This document shows, one piece after another, positions 17,270 through 26,897 of a stretch of 64,000 nt of DNA; the first letter of the stretch is position 1; the number at the start of each line of letters is the position of its first letter. Made by a program: the position numbers and the translations under genes. The notes beneath the pieces are model-generated. The model was not told where the DNA came from. It was given only the letters and a program-made list of their open reading frames with translations, and did no database searches. The stretch comes from Hyphomicrobiales bacterium (GTDB lineage: Bacteria; Pseudomonadota; Alphaproteobacteria; Rhizobiales; Beijerinckiaceae), in assembly GCA_019075865.1 (NCBI GenBank), contig JAGXAN010000002.1, positions 62,001-126,000 on the forward strand, given 5' to 3'.

Positions 17270-18565
17270 TTAATGTGTAGAGGGTGAACCGGCTGCTTTG
17301 TGCAGGGTTGTTTTGGCCAGGAGCGCCTCATCAGCGACGGGAGCCTGCACCTTCGGGGCGGCATAATGGGCGAGGGAATCTTCCACCAATGCCTGCGCGA
17401 TCAAAGGTATCAACAATTTTCGCGCCGCAGCCGTCTCAAATCCGCCGTTGAATTGCGACGTATTTTTCAAATAATTGACGAACGCCTCGACATCATGGGC
17501 TTCGGGCGAGACCGGATCGCGCCAGAACCCGTCGAGAGGCCCGACATGGGTCAGGCCTGCCATGTCATAGAAGGCATTGCCCATGCACTTGACGGGTTTA
17601 CCCTTGATCAGGGAGGCAAAGCCGCCGGTGCTGTTGACGGTGACCACGGCCCGAACGAACGGATAGACAATATCAATGCTGGTATCGCGGATGAAAATGA
17701 TCCGCGACCCGAGGTCTAGCTGGCGCGCCAGATCCTGCACGAACAAGCCGCAATTCTCGCTGCCGTAATCGAGTGGATGCTGCTTCACCAGCAAAACCGC
17801 ATCCGCCGCCGCATGGCGCGCGAATGACGCGATCACCTCTTTGAGATATTGCAGATTGCCGCCATATTGCGAATGCTGCACTAATTGCGCATCGCCCGGT
17901 TTTTGCAACAGGCACAAGAATGCCGGATTGCCCTCCTGGGTGAGTTGCGCCAATCTTTGCAGCGCCAGTTTCTCCGGGTGGGAGCGGCGGCGCAAGAGTT
18001 CCACAATATAACCCTTCGCCTGCGTCCACACCGAATCGCCATAATATTGCGGGTTGAAGCCGAGGACGGGTGCCAGCAGCACCGCATTGGTAAAGTGCCG
18101 CGTCGTCGTGGCAACCAGGGATCGCAAGGTGAAGGGAAATTCCACATGCGGCACCGGCGGCGCTTGGGCGGCGCGGTAAAATTCGATATTGCGGGGCAAA
18201 GCGGAATGGCCGTTGACGCCGTTGCGATCAAAGGTCACCCAATAGGGGCGCAGATAGCCGTTTTCCAGCACATAACGGCGCAAACCCAGCTTGCGCGCCA
18301 TCTCTTGTGTTTTTTGTTCATGTGGCAGACAGTCATTAAAGGTTACAACACCGTCAATGTTCAACCTAATCAGGGTTTCCTCGATGAATTTTGCGAAGCC
18401 ATCTTCGGGATTGGAAAACACAATCCGGTTGCGACGCGGCGTGGCGACAAAATCTCCGCCATTGAATGTGACGCGCCAGACCCGTGAGCCATTTCTTTCC
18501 AGTTCTGAAGCCAGTTCACCAAAAAATGCACCAAATGGCGTGCCAACAAACAACAAACGACGCAT
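17270..18565 (-). CDS. Capsule polysaccharide biosynthesis/export protein, KpsS-like
   Basis: Predicted member of the KpsS/KpsC (Capsule_synth) family; characterised members are Kdo transferases that build the linker joining group 2 capsules to a phospholipid anchor. From the ATG at 18565 (preceded by a G-rich ribosome site) it has 431 residues. The start RRLLFVGTPFGAFFGELA and the late motifs LLVKQHPLDYG, VVTVNSTGGFASLIKGKPV and AFYDMAGLTH are the parts I recognise. It is cytoplasmic and has no signal peptide. It lies on the opposite strand to both neighbouring polysaccharide genes. Whether it is a true Kdo transferase or a related capsule enzyme is not resolved. Confidence 0.82.
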   Translation of the reverse strand: MRRLLFVGTPFGAFFGELASELERNGSRVWRVTFNGGDFVATPRRNRIVFSNPEDGFAKFIEETLIRLNIDGVVTFNDCLPHEQKTQEMARKLGLRRYVLENGYLRPYWVTFDRNGVNGHSALPRNIEFYRAAQAPPVPHVEFPFTLRSLVATTTRHFTNAVLLAPVLGFNPQYYGDSVWTQAKGYIVELLRRRSHPEKLALQRLAQLTQEGNPAFLCLLQKPGDAQLVQHSQYGGNLQYLKEVIASFARHAAADAVLLVKQHPLDYGSENCGLFVQDLARQLDLGSRIIFIRDTSIDIVYPFVRAVVTVNSTGGFASLIKGKPVKCMGNAFYDMAGLTHVGPLDGFWRDPVSPEAHDVEAFVNYLKNTSQFNGGFETAAARKLLIPLIAQALVEDSLAHYAAPKVQAPVADEALLAKTTLHKAAGSPSTH

Positions 18566-18759
18566 GCCAGCCCCCAGCTTAGCCAAATCTGAAAGAATCT
18601 CTTATAGTCCTGATTCTGGCAAAATTATTGTTTAAATTACCTGAATGGCTTCGGTTTTTCCAATCGTGTCATAAATGGTTTAAAGCAATACACAAATTAA
18701 ACCTATGAATCTTAAAAGAAAATTCGCCGTTCGGCGTAAAATTCAGAGTTGGTTTTTCC
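18566..18759. promoter_or_regulatory. Divergent AT-rich promoter region of polysaccharide genes
   Basis: The 194 bases between the divergent starts of the KpsS-like gene and the GT4 gene are A+T-rich and must hold both promoters. A perfect small hairpin CGCCG-TT-CGGCG lies at 18725-18736, 24 bases before the GT4 start codon, where it could affect translation. No strong Shine-Dalgarno precedes that start. Confidence 0.5.
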
Positions 18760-20151
18760 ATGATTTATCTTGATGTGACCCGCATCCTTTCCCGATTCAT
18801 GCGCAGTGCACCGACCGGCATAGACCGGGTAGAATTTGCCTATCTGGAGGAAATCTGGAAGCGCTCGGGCGATTATGCGCCCTCGTTTGTGCTGACCACG
18901 CCGTGGTTTTCCGGGCTGGTGCGGGCCGAGCGCGTGCTGGACATTATCGCCCGGCTGGAGCGCGCCTGGGGCCTGCATGTCATGGCCGCCGAGGATGGGG
19001 TGTATGGGGAAGTCAAATCCTGGATCGAGCGGCCGCTGGACCAGGCCGCGCGCCGCACCCGCCGGTTTGGTGGCAAAACCACCTTTCAGATGTTCCGCGA
19101 TGAAATGATCTATCCGTTTCGCGACATTGCCCGCGCGGCGACCCGCCTGACCCGCCAGTTGGAGCGCCAGTCTGCCCATGCCAAAGCCTATCTCAATGTC
19201 TCGCATCTGCAACTGGATACCCCTGAGCGGTTGGACTGGACGAAGCGGTATAACCTTGATTCGGCGTTTTTGCTGCATGACACCATCCCGATTGATTATC
19301 CCGAATTTTGTGCCGAAGGGGCGGACACCCAGCACCAGTTGCGCCTGAAAACCGTCGGGGAAATGGGCTCGCTGGTGATTGTCAATTCGCATTTCACCGC
19401 CAATTCGGTGCGGCGGCATTTTGAAAATCAGCAATTGCCAGCCCCCAATCTCAAAGTGGTGCCGCTGGGGGTCGATGCCAAATTCAACCCCGGTGCCATC
19501 CATGATGCCCCCAAGACCACGACGCCGTATTTTATTTGCGTTGGCACGATCGAGCCGCGCAAGAACCTGCAATTTCTGCTGGCGATCTGGCGGCGGCTGA
19601 TTGACCGCAACGGGGCGGCCACGCCGCGCCTGCTGATTGTCGGACGTCGCGGCTGGGAGAATGAGAATATCGTCGATTTGCTGGAACGCTCTAGCGCCAT
19701 TGCCCCCTATATTGCGGAAGTCTCGGATCTCACCGATGCTGGCCTTGCCGCGCTGATGGCGGGGGCTTGCGCGGTTCTGGCACCCTCGATTGTCGAGGGA
19801 TTTGGCCTGCCCAGCGTCGAGGCTTTGGCCTGCGGCACGCCGGTGATCGCCTCCGACATCGAAGCCCACCGCGAGGTGACCGGGCCGCTGGCGGTTTATG
19901 TCGATGCCATTGATGGCAATGGCTGGATCAGCGCCATTGAAGCCTATGCGGCCAAGGCTTCCGAGCCGCGCGCCAAGGCCCAATCCGCGCTGAAAGGCCT
20001 GCAACCGCACACCTGGCCCCAGCACGTCACCATGGTCATGGACGAATTATTGGCAACCCTCGCAGCCAGCCCAAGACAGGGCGCCGCCAGCAAGCGCAAG
20101 GCCGGGGCGAAAGCCAATGCCAAATCGCATAATGCAGCCATCGCGCGCTGA
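18760..20151 (+). CDS. Glycosyltransferase family 4 (GT-B fold)
   Basis: Retaining glycosyltransferase, 463 residues, probably adding a sugar from a nucleotide donor during surface polysaccharide synthesis on the cytoplasmic side. The C-terminal GT4 domain shows FICVGTIEPRKNLQFLL, LLIVGRRGWENE and the donor-binding EX7E motif in IVEGFGLPSVEALACGTPV. The N-terminal part begins MIYLDVTRILSRF with TGIDRVE, a variant often seen in capsule and O-antigen clusters. The last 25 residues are a Lys/Ala-rich tail (GAASKRKAGAKANAK) of unclear use. The gene stands alone on its strand between the KpsS-like gene and the convergent TPR gene. Sugar specificity cannot be deduced. Confidence 0.88.
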   Translation: MIYLDVTRILSRFMRSAPTGIDRVEFAYLEEIWKRSGDYAPSFVLTTPWFSGLVRAERVLDIIARLERAWGLHVMAAEDGVYGEVKSWIERPLDQAARRTRRFGGKTTFQMFRDEMIYPFRDIARAATRLTRQLERQSAHAKAYLNVSHLQLDTPERLDWTKRYNLDSAFLLHDTIPIDYPEFCAEGADTQHQLRLKTVGEMGSLVIVNSHFTANSVRRHFENQQLPAPNLKVVPLGVDAKFNPGAIHDAPKTTTPYFICVGTIEPRKNLQFLLAIWRRLIDRNGAATPRLLIVGRRGWENENIVDLLERSSAIAPYIAEVSDLTDAGLAALMAGACAVLAPSIVEGFGLPSVEALACGTPVIASDIEAHREVTGPLAVYVDAIDGNGWISAIEAYAAKASEPRAKAQSALKGLQPHTWPQHVTMVMDELLATLAASPRQGAASKRKAGAKANAKSHNAAIAR

Positions 20152-20166
20152 GCGGGTGGCCGCTTA
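20149..20166. terminator. Hairpin spanning convergent stops of GT4 and TPR genes
   Basis: TGAGCGG-GTGG-CCGCTTA forms a 7-bp stem with one G-U pair; its arms include or touch the stop codons of both convergent genes. No T-run follows, so it is at best a weak bidirectional terminator. Confidence 0.4.
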
Positions 20167-20754
20167 ATGCATCGGGCCTTCCAATGTATCGATTTCGTCG
20201 ATTACTGCGCGCACGCCCTGCAGATGCGGGTTAAAATGCAGCGCCATCTGAAAACTGGCGCTGGCTTCGCGCGCATAACCTTGCCGCAGGCAAATCTGTC
20301 CAAAGCCGGCAATCGCACCAAAGTGACGCGGCTCCAGCAGCAGCGCCTGTTCGATCCAGCGAATGGCCCGCGTGTCATCGCGCGCGATGAAGGCTAGAAT
20401 GGCGCGCTTGTTCCAGGCTTCCGCCCAATCGGGAAATTCCACGATCAACCGGTCGAACACGGCTTCGGCCAAGTCCATAGCTCCCGCCGTCATCGCCTCG
20501 ACACCGGCCGCCATATCCGCGGCTGCCTTGCCGTCCTTGTGGCTGATCCACAGGGCCCAGATCATTTCCTCGACTTCATCGGCGAGGCGCGCCGGGCCCG
20601 GATCCGCCAATTCCTGAAACAAAGCCTTCAGGCGGCGAGGCAGAGCCTTGTTCGGCCGTCGTTGGGGTAACCCCATTACAAGCATGAAAACGTCATTGAC
20701 CGCATCGTGAAGTTCACTTTTTGCGAGCGCTTTCTCAACTTGCTTTGGTGTCAT
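20164..20754 (-). CDS. Tetratricopeptide-repeat protein coupled to cysNC
   Basis: The 196-residue soluble protein has at least two TPR units in its second half: [27 protein letters not shown] and [29 protein letters not shown] are visible as successive helix pairs, followed by a third partial unit. The N-terminal 75 residues are helical without a known motif. Its start overlaps the cysNC stop (ATGA), so it is the third gene of cysD-cysNC-TPR. TPR domains bind other proteins; a role with the sulfate-activation enzymes or with polysaccharide modification is possible but unproven. Confidence 0.82.
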   Translation of the reverse strand: MTPKQVEKALAKSELHDAVNDVFMLVMGLPQRRPNKALPRRLKALFQELADPGPARLADEVEEMIWALWISHKDGKAAADMAAGVEAMTAGAMDLAEAVFDRLIVEFPDWAEAWNKRAILAFIARDDTRAIRWIEQALLLEPRHFGAIAGFGQICLRQGYAREASASFQMALHFNPHLQGVRAVIDEIDTLEGPMH

Positions 20755-22709
20755 TCAATCCGCTCGATCAACCCGCGTTTGCGTATTTCCTGAACCACCA
20801 CCTGCGCCAGCACCTGCGGGCTTTCGTGGTCGGCGTCCAGAACGATTTCAGCGCGCTCAGGTGCTTCATAGGGTTGGTCTACGCCCGTGAAGTTCTTGAT
20901 CTCGCCGCTCAGCGCTTTCTTGTAGAGACCTTTCGGGTCGCGCGCAATGCAGGCGGCAATGGAAGCCTGCACGTAAACTTCAATAAATTCACCCTCTCCA
21001 ACCAGCGCGCGCACCATTTCACGGTCAGCCCGGAACGGGGAAATGAACGAGCACAATACAATCAGGCCCGCATCCAGCATCAGTTTGGCGACTTCGCCAA
21101 CCCGGCGGATGTTTTCGACACGGTCTGCATCGGTAAAGCCCAGATTCTTGTTCAGGCCGTGGCGCACATTGTCGCCATCGAGCAGGGTTGTGTGGGCACC
21201 AAGCGCCACCAGTTCCGCCTCAACCAGATTGGCCACCGTAGATTTTCCGGCACCCGAAAGCCCGGTAAACCACAAAATAATGGGCTTCTGCTGCTTTTGC
21301 GCGGCACGGGTTGCGGCGCTGACGCTCAAGGGCTGCCGGTGCACATTGGTGGCGCGGCGCAGGGCATGGCGGATCATGCCCGCGGCCACGGTCGCATGGC
21401 TGGTGCGATCAATCAGGATGAAAGCGCCGGTCTGCGAATTGTCGGCAAAAGCATCAAAGGCAATGGCTTGCGACAGATTGATGTTGCACAGGCCGATTTC
21501 GTTCATGCCCAGCGCCTTGGCCGCCAGCGGCTCCAGCGAATTGACGTCGAGCCGGTGCTTGATCTCGCTGACGGAGGCGGGCAGGGTGCGGGTGCCAATC
21601 TTGAGCCAGTAGGAGCGCCCCGGCAGCAGCTTTTCCTGCGCCATCCAGATCAGGTTGGCGCTGAATTGATCGGCGACCTGCGGGCGATGGGTGGCGTGGG
21701 TGAGAATGTCGCCGCGCGCAATATCCACTTCGCGGTCAAGCACCAGCGTGATGGCGTCGCCAGCCTGCGCCTGCGCCAGATCGCGGTTTGCGGTGTGAAT
21801 GCGCGAGACATTTGCCGTCTGGCCCGAATTGGCTACGACGATCTCGTCACCCACCTGCACCTGGCCACTGGCAAGCGTGCCGGAAAAGCCGCGAAAATCC
21901 AGATTTGGCCGGTTGACCCATTGCACCGGCAGCCGGAATGGCTTGGGGAGATCGGCCCCGCCTGCCTCAAGATCCAGCGTTTCCAGATGGTGCAGCAGGC
22001 TCGCCCCCTTAAACCAGCCCATGCGCGCGCTGGGGCTGGACACATTATCTCCGGCTCTGGCGGAAATGGGCACCGCATAGACATGGGCTAACCCGAGCCT
22101 GTCAGCAAAAGCCTGAAACTGCCCGGCAATGGCCTCGAAAGCGCTTTGCGAAAAGTCGACCAGATCCATCTTGTTGACGGCCAGCACCACATGGCGCAGC
22201 CCCAGCAGACTGAGGATATTGGCGTGGCGAAAGGTCTGCGTCAGCAGCCCTTTTCGCGCATCCACCAGCAGAATCGCGCAATCGGCATTGGAAGCACCCG
22301 TCGCCATGTTGCGGGTATATTGTTCATGGCCCGGCGTATCCGCGACGATGAAAGTGCGGCGCGCGGTTGCAAAATATCGATAAGCGACATCAATGGTAAT
22401 GCCCTGCTCACGCTCCGCCTCAAGACCATCAACCAGAAGCGCGAAATCCATGTTGTCGCCATCGGTGCCGTGGCGAGCGCTGTCTTTTTCGAGCGCGGCC
22501 AATTGGTCATCCAAAATCAGGTGCTGCTCATGCAGCAACCGGCCGATCAGGGTTGATTTGCCATCATCGACCGAGCCGCAGGTCAGAAACCGCAGAGCGG
22601 GCAGTGACCGAGCCCCTGCAACGGGAGTTGCTGCGGGACGGCCCGCAAATACGGTTCGGGTAGGCTCGCCGGGGGCCAGGTCAACCAGCGCTAAAGCTCC
22701 GTGGGCCAT
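20751..22709 (-). CDS. cysNC: Sulfate adenylyltransferase subunit 1 / adenylylsulfate kinase fusion
   Basis: Bifunctional sulfate-activating protein, 652 residues. The N-terminal CysN GTPase drives formation of APS together with CysD; the P-loop GSVDDGKST lies at residues 45-53, followed by [12 protein letters not shown] and NKMD. The C-terminal CysC kinase, from about residue 460, phosphorylates APS to PAPS, with GLSGAGKST and the [10 protein letters not shown] segment. The fusion is the NodQ-type arrangement of rhizobia and relatives. The ATG at 22709 shares a base with the cysD stop (TGATG); a TTG three bases earlier is less likely. PAPS can feed either cysteine synthesis or sulfotransferases; no cysH is adjacent and polysaccharide genes are. 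Confidence 0.96.
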   Translation of the reverse strand: MAHGALALVDLAPGEPTRTVFAGRPAATPVAGARSLPALRFLTCGSVDDGKSTLIGRLLHEQHLILDDQLAALEKDSARHGTDGDNMDFALLVDGLEAEREQGITIDVAYRYFATARRTFIVADTPGHEQYTRNMATGASNADCAILLVDARKGLLTQTFRHANILSLLGLRHVVLAVNKMDLVDFSQSAFEAIAGQFQAFADRLGLAHVYAVPISARAGDNVSSPSARMGWFKGASLLHHLETLDLEAGGADLPKPFRLPVQWVNRPNLDFRGFSGTLASGQVQVGDEIVVANSGQTANVSRIHTANRDLAQAQAGDAITLVLDREVDIARGDILTHATHRPQVADQFSANLIWMAQEKLLPGRSYWLKIGTRTLPASVSEIKHRLDVNSLEPLAAKALGMNEIGLCNINLSQAIAFDAFADNSQTGAFILIDRTSHATVAAGMIRHALRRATNVHRQPLSVSAATRAAQKQQKPIILWFTGLSGAGKSTVANLVEAELVALGAHTTLLDGDNVRHGLNKNLGFTDADRVENIRRVGEVAKLMLDAGLIVLCSFISPFRADREMVRALVGEGEFIEVYVQASIAACIARDPKGLYKKALSGEIKNFTGVDQPYEAPERAEIVLDADHESPQVLAQVVVQEIRKRGLIERIE

Positions 22710-23614
22710 CAAAAATATCCTTCGCGTTTTTTCTTTTCCATGGAACCGGACTGATCGGCATCAATCAGGCGGCCCTGCCGTTCGGACGTGGTGGACGCGG
22801 CCATTTCGGCAATGATTTCTTCCAGATTTTCGGCATCCGATTCTATCGCGCCGGTCAGCGGGTAGCAGCCAAGGGTGCGGAACCGCACCTTGCGCAATTG
22901 CACGCGCTCATCGGGCAGCAGCGGCATCCGGGCGTCATCCACCATGATCAAGGTGCCGTCGCGCTCGACCACCGGGCGTGGCTTGGCAAAATACAGGTCG
23001 GGGACCGGGATATTTTCGGCCAGAATGTAATCCCACACATCTTTTTCGGTCCAATTGGACAGCGGGAACACCCGCATCGACTCGCCGCGATGCAGGCGGG
23101 TGTTGAACAGGCGCCACAATTCCGGGCGTTGGTTGCGCGGGTCCCAGGCGTGCGCGGCCGAGCGATGCGAGAATATCCGCTCCTTGGCGCGGCTCTTTTC
23201 TTCGTCGCGCCGCGCCCCGCCAAAGGCAGCATCAAACTTGTAGAGGTCCAGCGCCTGGCGAAGGCCCTCGGTTTTCATGACATGCGTATGCACCGCCGAC
23301 CCGGAGGCAAACGGCGATACCCCGCGCGCCAACCCCTCCTCATTCACGTGCACCAGAAGTTTAAGCCCCAACCGCGCCGCAGTGGCATCGCGAAATTCGA
23401 TCATCTCGCGGAATTTCCAGGTTGTGTCGACATGCAGCAGCGCAAATGGCGGCTTGCCCGGCGCAAACGCCTTCATCGCCAGATGCAGCATCACGCTGGA
23501 ATCCTTGCCGATCGAATACAGCATGACCGGATTGGAAAATTCCGCGACCACTTCGCGCAGGATGAATATCGCTTCGGCTTCCAGTTGCCGCAAATTTGGG
23601 GGCAGGGTGGGCAT
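22709..23614 (-). CDS. cysD: Sulfate adenylyltransferase subunit 2
   Basis: ATP sulfurylase small subunit that makes APS from ATP and sulfate, working with the GTPase half of CysNC. From the ATG at 23614, which has AAAGGA upstream, it has 301 residues, the usual length; an upstream start at 23659 would add 15 atypical residues. The PP-loop is visible as [17 protein letters not shown], followed by FREMIEFRD and the [12 protein letters not shown]-like segment [16 protein letters not shown]. First gene of cysD-cysNC-TPR. The A+T-rich promoter region lies upstream. Confidence 0.95.
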   Translation of the reverse strand: MPTLPPNLRQLEAEAIFILREVVAEFSNPVMLYSIGKDSSVMLHLAMKAFAPGKPPFALLHVDTTWKFREMIEFRDATAARLGLKLLVHVNEEGLARGVSPFASGSAVHTHVMKTEGLRQALDLYKFDAAFGGARRDEEKSRAKERIFSHRSAAHAWDPRNQRPELWRLFNTRLHRGESMRVFPLSNWTEKDVWDYILAENIPVPDLYFAKPRPVVERDGTLIMVDDARMPLLPDERVQLRKVRFRTLGCYPLTGAIESDAENLEEIIAEMAASTTSERQGRLIDADQSGSMEKKKREGYF

Positions 23615-23849
23615 GGAAAATCCTTTCGGGCGACGCTGCAAACTCCACAACGATGGCATCTGTTTATATCAACATATTATAATTGTAAATACTATTATAT
23701 TACATAAAAAATACGTTAAAATAATCAAGCCTGGCCCAGCTTACCAATGGCGCTCTCCCGCGCTATAGTGACGCCATTGCGGGCGATGCCGCCGGTCCCG
23801 ATGGGCGCGCCGCCAAGCGCCAGCCAATTAGCCAGGTCTTTCACTGCTC
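23615..23849. promoter_or_regulatory. AT-rich divergent promoter region, cysD and cobW-like gene
   Basis: The 235 bases between divergent starts include a strikingly A+T-rich block at about 23660-23730, including runs such as TATTATAATTGTAAATAC. It most likely carries the cysD promoter. The part nearest the cobW-like gene is GC-rich and has no obvious box. I saw no clear CysB-type site and no riboswitch structure. Confidence 0.5.
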
Positions 23850-24893
23850 ATGAACCCGCGCCGCATTCCCGCCTTCATCGTCACCGGCTTTCTGGGAGCC
23901 GGCAAAACCACGCTGCTGCGCAGCCTCATTGAAGGCACCACGGGTTTGCGCTTTGCCGTGATCGTCAATGAATTTGGCGAGATCGGATTTGACGGCGAAG
24001 CCATCGCGACTTGTTGCGACAATGTGGTTGAGCTTCGCAATGGCTGCATCTGCTGCCGGGTAGGGGATGATCTGGTGCCGACGCTGGAGGCGGCGGTTAC
24101 CGGTGTCACGCCACCGGACGCGATCCTCATCGAAACCTCTGGCCTCGCCCTGCCGCAGCCCGTCGTGGACGCTTTTGCTTTCCCGACACTGGCGCGGCAC
24201 ACGCAAGTGGCGGGCGTTATTGTGGTCGCCGACGCCGCTGTGCTGGCCACCGGCACCTTCGACGACGTGCTCTCATGGCTAAAAGCCCCGCCGAGCCTTG
24301 GCAACCGGCGTGCCAGCGTGCTGCACGGCGGCACCGATGGGCAGGATGATCCGATTGCCGAAGTCTTTGAGGATCAATTGCGGGCCGCCGATCTCGTGGT
24401 GCTGAGCAAAACCGATCTGTTGCCGCCGGCCATGGCTGACCAATTGCACGCTGATCTGGCTGCGGCTTTGCCCGCCGAGGTGGCGCTGGTGCGTGGCAGC
24501 ATCGGCCATTTCGACCCCGGCCCGTTGCTGGCGCTGCACGATCAAGACCATGTGCCCAAGCCCTCGCGGCACGCACTGGAAGGCGAGGCGCATGACCATG
24601 ACGATTTCGAGGGACTGGTGCTCGACCTTGGTGAAATCACCGACCGCACCGCTTTTGAGGATCGCGTCGCCCGTGCGGTTCGTCAATTCAAGCTGCTGCG
24701 CGTCAAGGGCTTTGTGGCCCTGCAGGGCCGCGACCAGCGCCTTGAGTTGCAATCGACGCCTTCGGCCACCACCACCCGCCCCGACCGCCATTGGCAAAGC
24801 CATGAGCGACGGGCCACCCAGCTTGTGGCCATAGGGGCCAAAGGATTGCCCTATGCCCGGATTCTAGGTGCTTTCAAAGGAGAAACCCATTGA
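23850..24893 (+). CDS. cobW: CobW family GTP-binding metallochaperone
   Basis: GTPase of the G3E family, 347 residues, predicted to deliver a metal ion (cobalt in cobalamin synthesis for CobW, zinc for relatives). The P-loop GFLGAGKTT is at residues 13-21, the metal motif CICC at 66-69 within NGCICCRVGDDLVPT, and the nucleotide specificity motif SKTD is near residue 191. A His/Asp-rich loop (EAHDHDDFEG) precedes the C-terminal domain with LLRVKGFVALQG, features I associate with CobW itself rather than YeiR or zinc chaperones. However, no other cobalamin gene is in the window, so the exact substrate remains open. Its stop overlaps the pirin start. Confidence 0.82.
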   Translation: MNPRRIPAFIVTGFLGAGKTTLLRSLIEGTTGLRFAVIVNEFGEIGFDGEAIATCCDNVVELRNGCICCRVGDDLVPTLEAAVTGVTPPDAILIETSGLALPQPVVDAFAFPTLARHTQVAGVIVVADAAVLATGTFDDVLSWLKAPPSLGNRRASVLHGGTDGQDDPIAEVFEDQLRAADLVVLSKTDLLPPAMADQLHADLAAALPAEVALVRGSIGHFDPGPLLALHDQDHVPKPSRHALEGEAHDHDDFEGLVLDLGEITDRTAFEDRVARAVRQFKLLRVKGFVALQGRDQRLELQSTPSATTTRPDRHWQSHERRATQLVAIGAKGLPYARILGAFKGETH

Positions 24894-25783
24894 CCCTGCG
24901 CACGATATCGCTTCATTTCCCCGCCGAGCGGCAAACCTCGCCCGGCGGTTTTTCCGTCCATCGCTTCAACGATGATGACGATGCGCGGTTCATGGATCCT
25001 TATCTCATGGTGGATGCCTACACGCTGTCGGAGGCGTTTTTTTCTCCCCATCCGCACGCGGGCTTTGCCCCGGTCAGTTATATTTACCCGGAATCGGAAA
25101 TAGGCCTCATCAACCGCGACAGCGCCGGCACTTTCAATCGCGTCGCCCCCGGTGACATGCACTGGATGACTTCCGGACGCGGCATCGTGCACGAGGAAGT
25201 GCCGGAAATGACCGGGCGCGATGCCCGTGGCCTGCAAATTTTCGTCAATCTGCCCCGCGCCCAAAAATTCATGGATCCGGGTTATGTCTTTCTGGGGGCG
25301 GCCGATGTGCCGACCTGGAAGGGCGAAGGCACCATCATCCGCGCGGTGCTTGGCCAGTCCAATGGCCTGACATCGCCGGCGCGCGTGCCCTATCCGGTGC
25401 GCCTGATTGATATTGAATTGCAGCCTGGGGCAACTTTTGAGCAGGAACTGACCGCGACCGAAAATGCGTTTATTTATATTTTTGAAGGCGATGCCCGCTT
25501 TGAGGATGGCCAAGGCATCACGGAACTGGACACGTTCGAAGTGGTGGCCACCCATAAGGGCGGCACAAGGCTGCGCCTCACGGGCGGCCGCCAAACCGCC
25601 CGCATCGTGCTATTTGCGGGTGAACCCATCAATGAACCGGTTGTCGCCTATGGCCCGTTCGTGATGAACAGCATGGACGACATTCGCAAAGTGATGGAGG
25701 ATTATCGGCGCGGTCGCATGGGCCGGGTCGAGCCAACCGTGTTTGGGGCCGACCATCGCCCGCTCCAATTGCCGACTTCGTGA
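24890..25783 (+). CDS. Pirin family protein
   Basis: Bicupin metal protein of 297 residues. The N-terminal cupin carries the typical block PHPHAGFAPVSYIYPE with candidate metal histidines, then GDMHWMTSGRGIVHEE. Bacterial pirins include quercetin dioxygenases and redox-linked regulators of metabolic enzymes; the substrate here is unknown. The gene starts with TTG at 24890, which overlaps the cobW-like stop as TTGA and has AGGAG at the right spacing. The C-terminal region ends with a long helix (DDIRKVMEDYRRGRMG) also typical of the family. The stop is 15 bases from the convergent trhO. Confidence 0.9.
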   Translation: MTLRTISLHFPAERQTSPGGFSVHRFNDDDDARFMDPYLMVDAYTLSEAFFSPHPHAGFAPVSYIYPESEIGLINRDSAGTFNRVAPGDMHWMTSGRGIVHEEVPEMTGRDARGLQIFVNLPRAQKFMDPGYVFLGAADVPTWKGEGTIIRAVLGQSNGLTSPARVPYPVRLIDIELQPGATFEQELTATENAFIYIFEGDARFEDGQGITELDTFEVVATHKGGTRLRLTGGRQTARIVLFAGEPINEPVVAYGPFVMNSMDDIRKVMEDYRRGRMGRVEPTVFGADHRPLQLPTS

Positions 25784-25798
25784 GCGCGGCAGCGGGCC

Positions 25799-26731
25799 TT
25801 AGCCTTCGCAACTGACTTTCACGCGCGGCCCGATATGCCGTTGCCCGCGTCGGGCGGCCAGATTCACCTGCTTCTGGCGTTCGCGCGCCGAGGCTTTTTG
25901 CGCTGGCGACAACATGTTGTGGCATCGCGGGCAGGTGACGCCGTGCTCGTAAAGCGGCGAGGCGCGATCGCGCGCGCTCAAAGGCGCGCGGCAGCCATGG
26001 CAAAGGCTTAAGTCCGTCGGCTTCAACCCGTGTTCCAGCCCGACACGCTCATCGAAAACAAAGCAGGCGCCGTGCCACAGGCTTTCTTGCTCGGGCACTT
26101 CCTCCAGATATTTCAATATGCCGCCCTGCAGGTGATAGACGTTTGAAAATCCTTCGCCCAGCAGAAAGCTGGTGGCTTTCTCGCAGCGAATGCCGCCGGT
26201 GCAGAACATGGCGATCTTGCGATCTTTGTTGGCAGCCAACTGGCTCGCCACATATTGCGGCAACTCACCAAAAGTTTCGGTATGCGGGTTGATCGCGCCC
26301 TTGAAACTGCCAAGCTCGACCTCAAAATCATTGCGCGTATCGATCAGGATCACATCCGGATCCGAGATAAGCGCGTTCCAGTCCTGAGGCGCAACATAAT
26401 GGCCAACCTTTTCACGCGGATCGACACCCTGGACACCCAAGGTGACGATTTCGGCCTTCAGGCGAACCTTCATGCGCAGGAACGGTTTCCTGTCGGCATG
26501 GGATACCCTCGGCTCCAGCGGCTCTATTTCACATATCGAGGCAATGCCCTCGCGAAATTGCGTCATCGCTTCGGGCGTGCCAGCTACCGTGCCATTGATG
26601 CCTTCACTGGCCACCAGCAATATGCCGCAAAGATCCAGCCGCTGGCAGAGCCCGGCAATCAGCTCGCGAAGTCCGGCAGGGTCGCGCAACGGCGCAAAGC
26701 GGTAGAAGGCATTGATTTCAATATGATTCAT
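25799..26731 (-). CDS. trhO: tRNA uridine(34) hydroxylase, rhodanese family (TrhO/YceA)
   Basis: Oxygen-dependent enzyme forming 5-hydroxyuridine at the wobble position of certain tRNAs, 310 residues. The N-terminal domain begins MNHIEINAFYRFAPL; the rhodanese domain holds the catalytic cysteine in MFCTGGIRCEK and is followed by VYHLQGGILKYLEEVP, all standard in TrhO. A C-terminal extension has a four-cysteine pattern (CHGCRAPL and CPRCHNML) likely to bind zinc, as in many family members. The protein is cytoplasmic. It faces the pirin gene tail to tail and is divergent from the ABC transporter binding-protein gene. Confidence 0.93.
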   Translation of the reverse strand: MNHIEINAFYRFAPLRDPAGLRELIAGLCQRLDLCGILLVASEGINGTVAGTPEAMTQFREGIASICEIEPLEPRVSHADRKPFLRMKVRLKAEIVTLGVQGVDPREKVGHYVAPQDWNALISDPDVILIDTRNDFEVELGSFKGAINPHTETFGELPQYVASQLAANKDRKIAMFCTGGIRCEKATSFLLGEGFSNVYHLQGGILKYLEEVPEQESLWHGACFVFDERVGLEHGLKPTDLSLCHGCRAPLSARDRASPLYEHGVTCPRCHNMLSPAQKASARERQKQVNLAARRGQRHIGPRVKVSCEG

Positions 26732-26763
26732 TACGGTCCATCGTCATGCAGACGCCCATTTTT

Positions 26764-26802
26764 TGGGCAATTCGGTCGCAGACTTTATTAGTCTAAAGCC
26801 CA
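26764..26802. promoter_or_regulatory. Nested inverted repeats in the trhO/ABC promoter region
   Basis: AGACT-N5-AGTCT (26780-26794) lies inside a wider TGGGC/GCCCA pair (26764-26768 and 26798-26802). It sits in the 166-base divergent region between trhO and the binding-protein gene and could be an operator or leader structure. No matching regulator is known to me. Confidence 0.35.
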
Positions 26803-26897
26803 GTAAATTATCCTAGCCAAAGGCATTGTTCTCTCTTAAACTAATCCAGATGAGAAGACGACCAAAGGTCGCAAACCATTTTTTGGGAGGGAAGAAA

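Noticed and set aside
23660-23730. A+T-rich block as a phage attachment site or transferred segment
   Set aside because: There is no integrase, tRNA or flanking direct repeat, and the position fits a divergent promoter.
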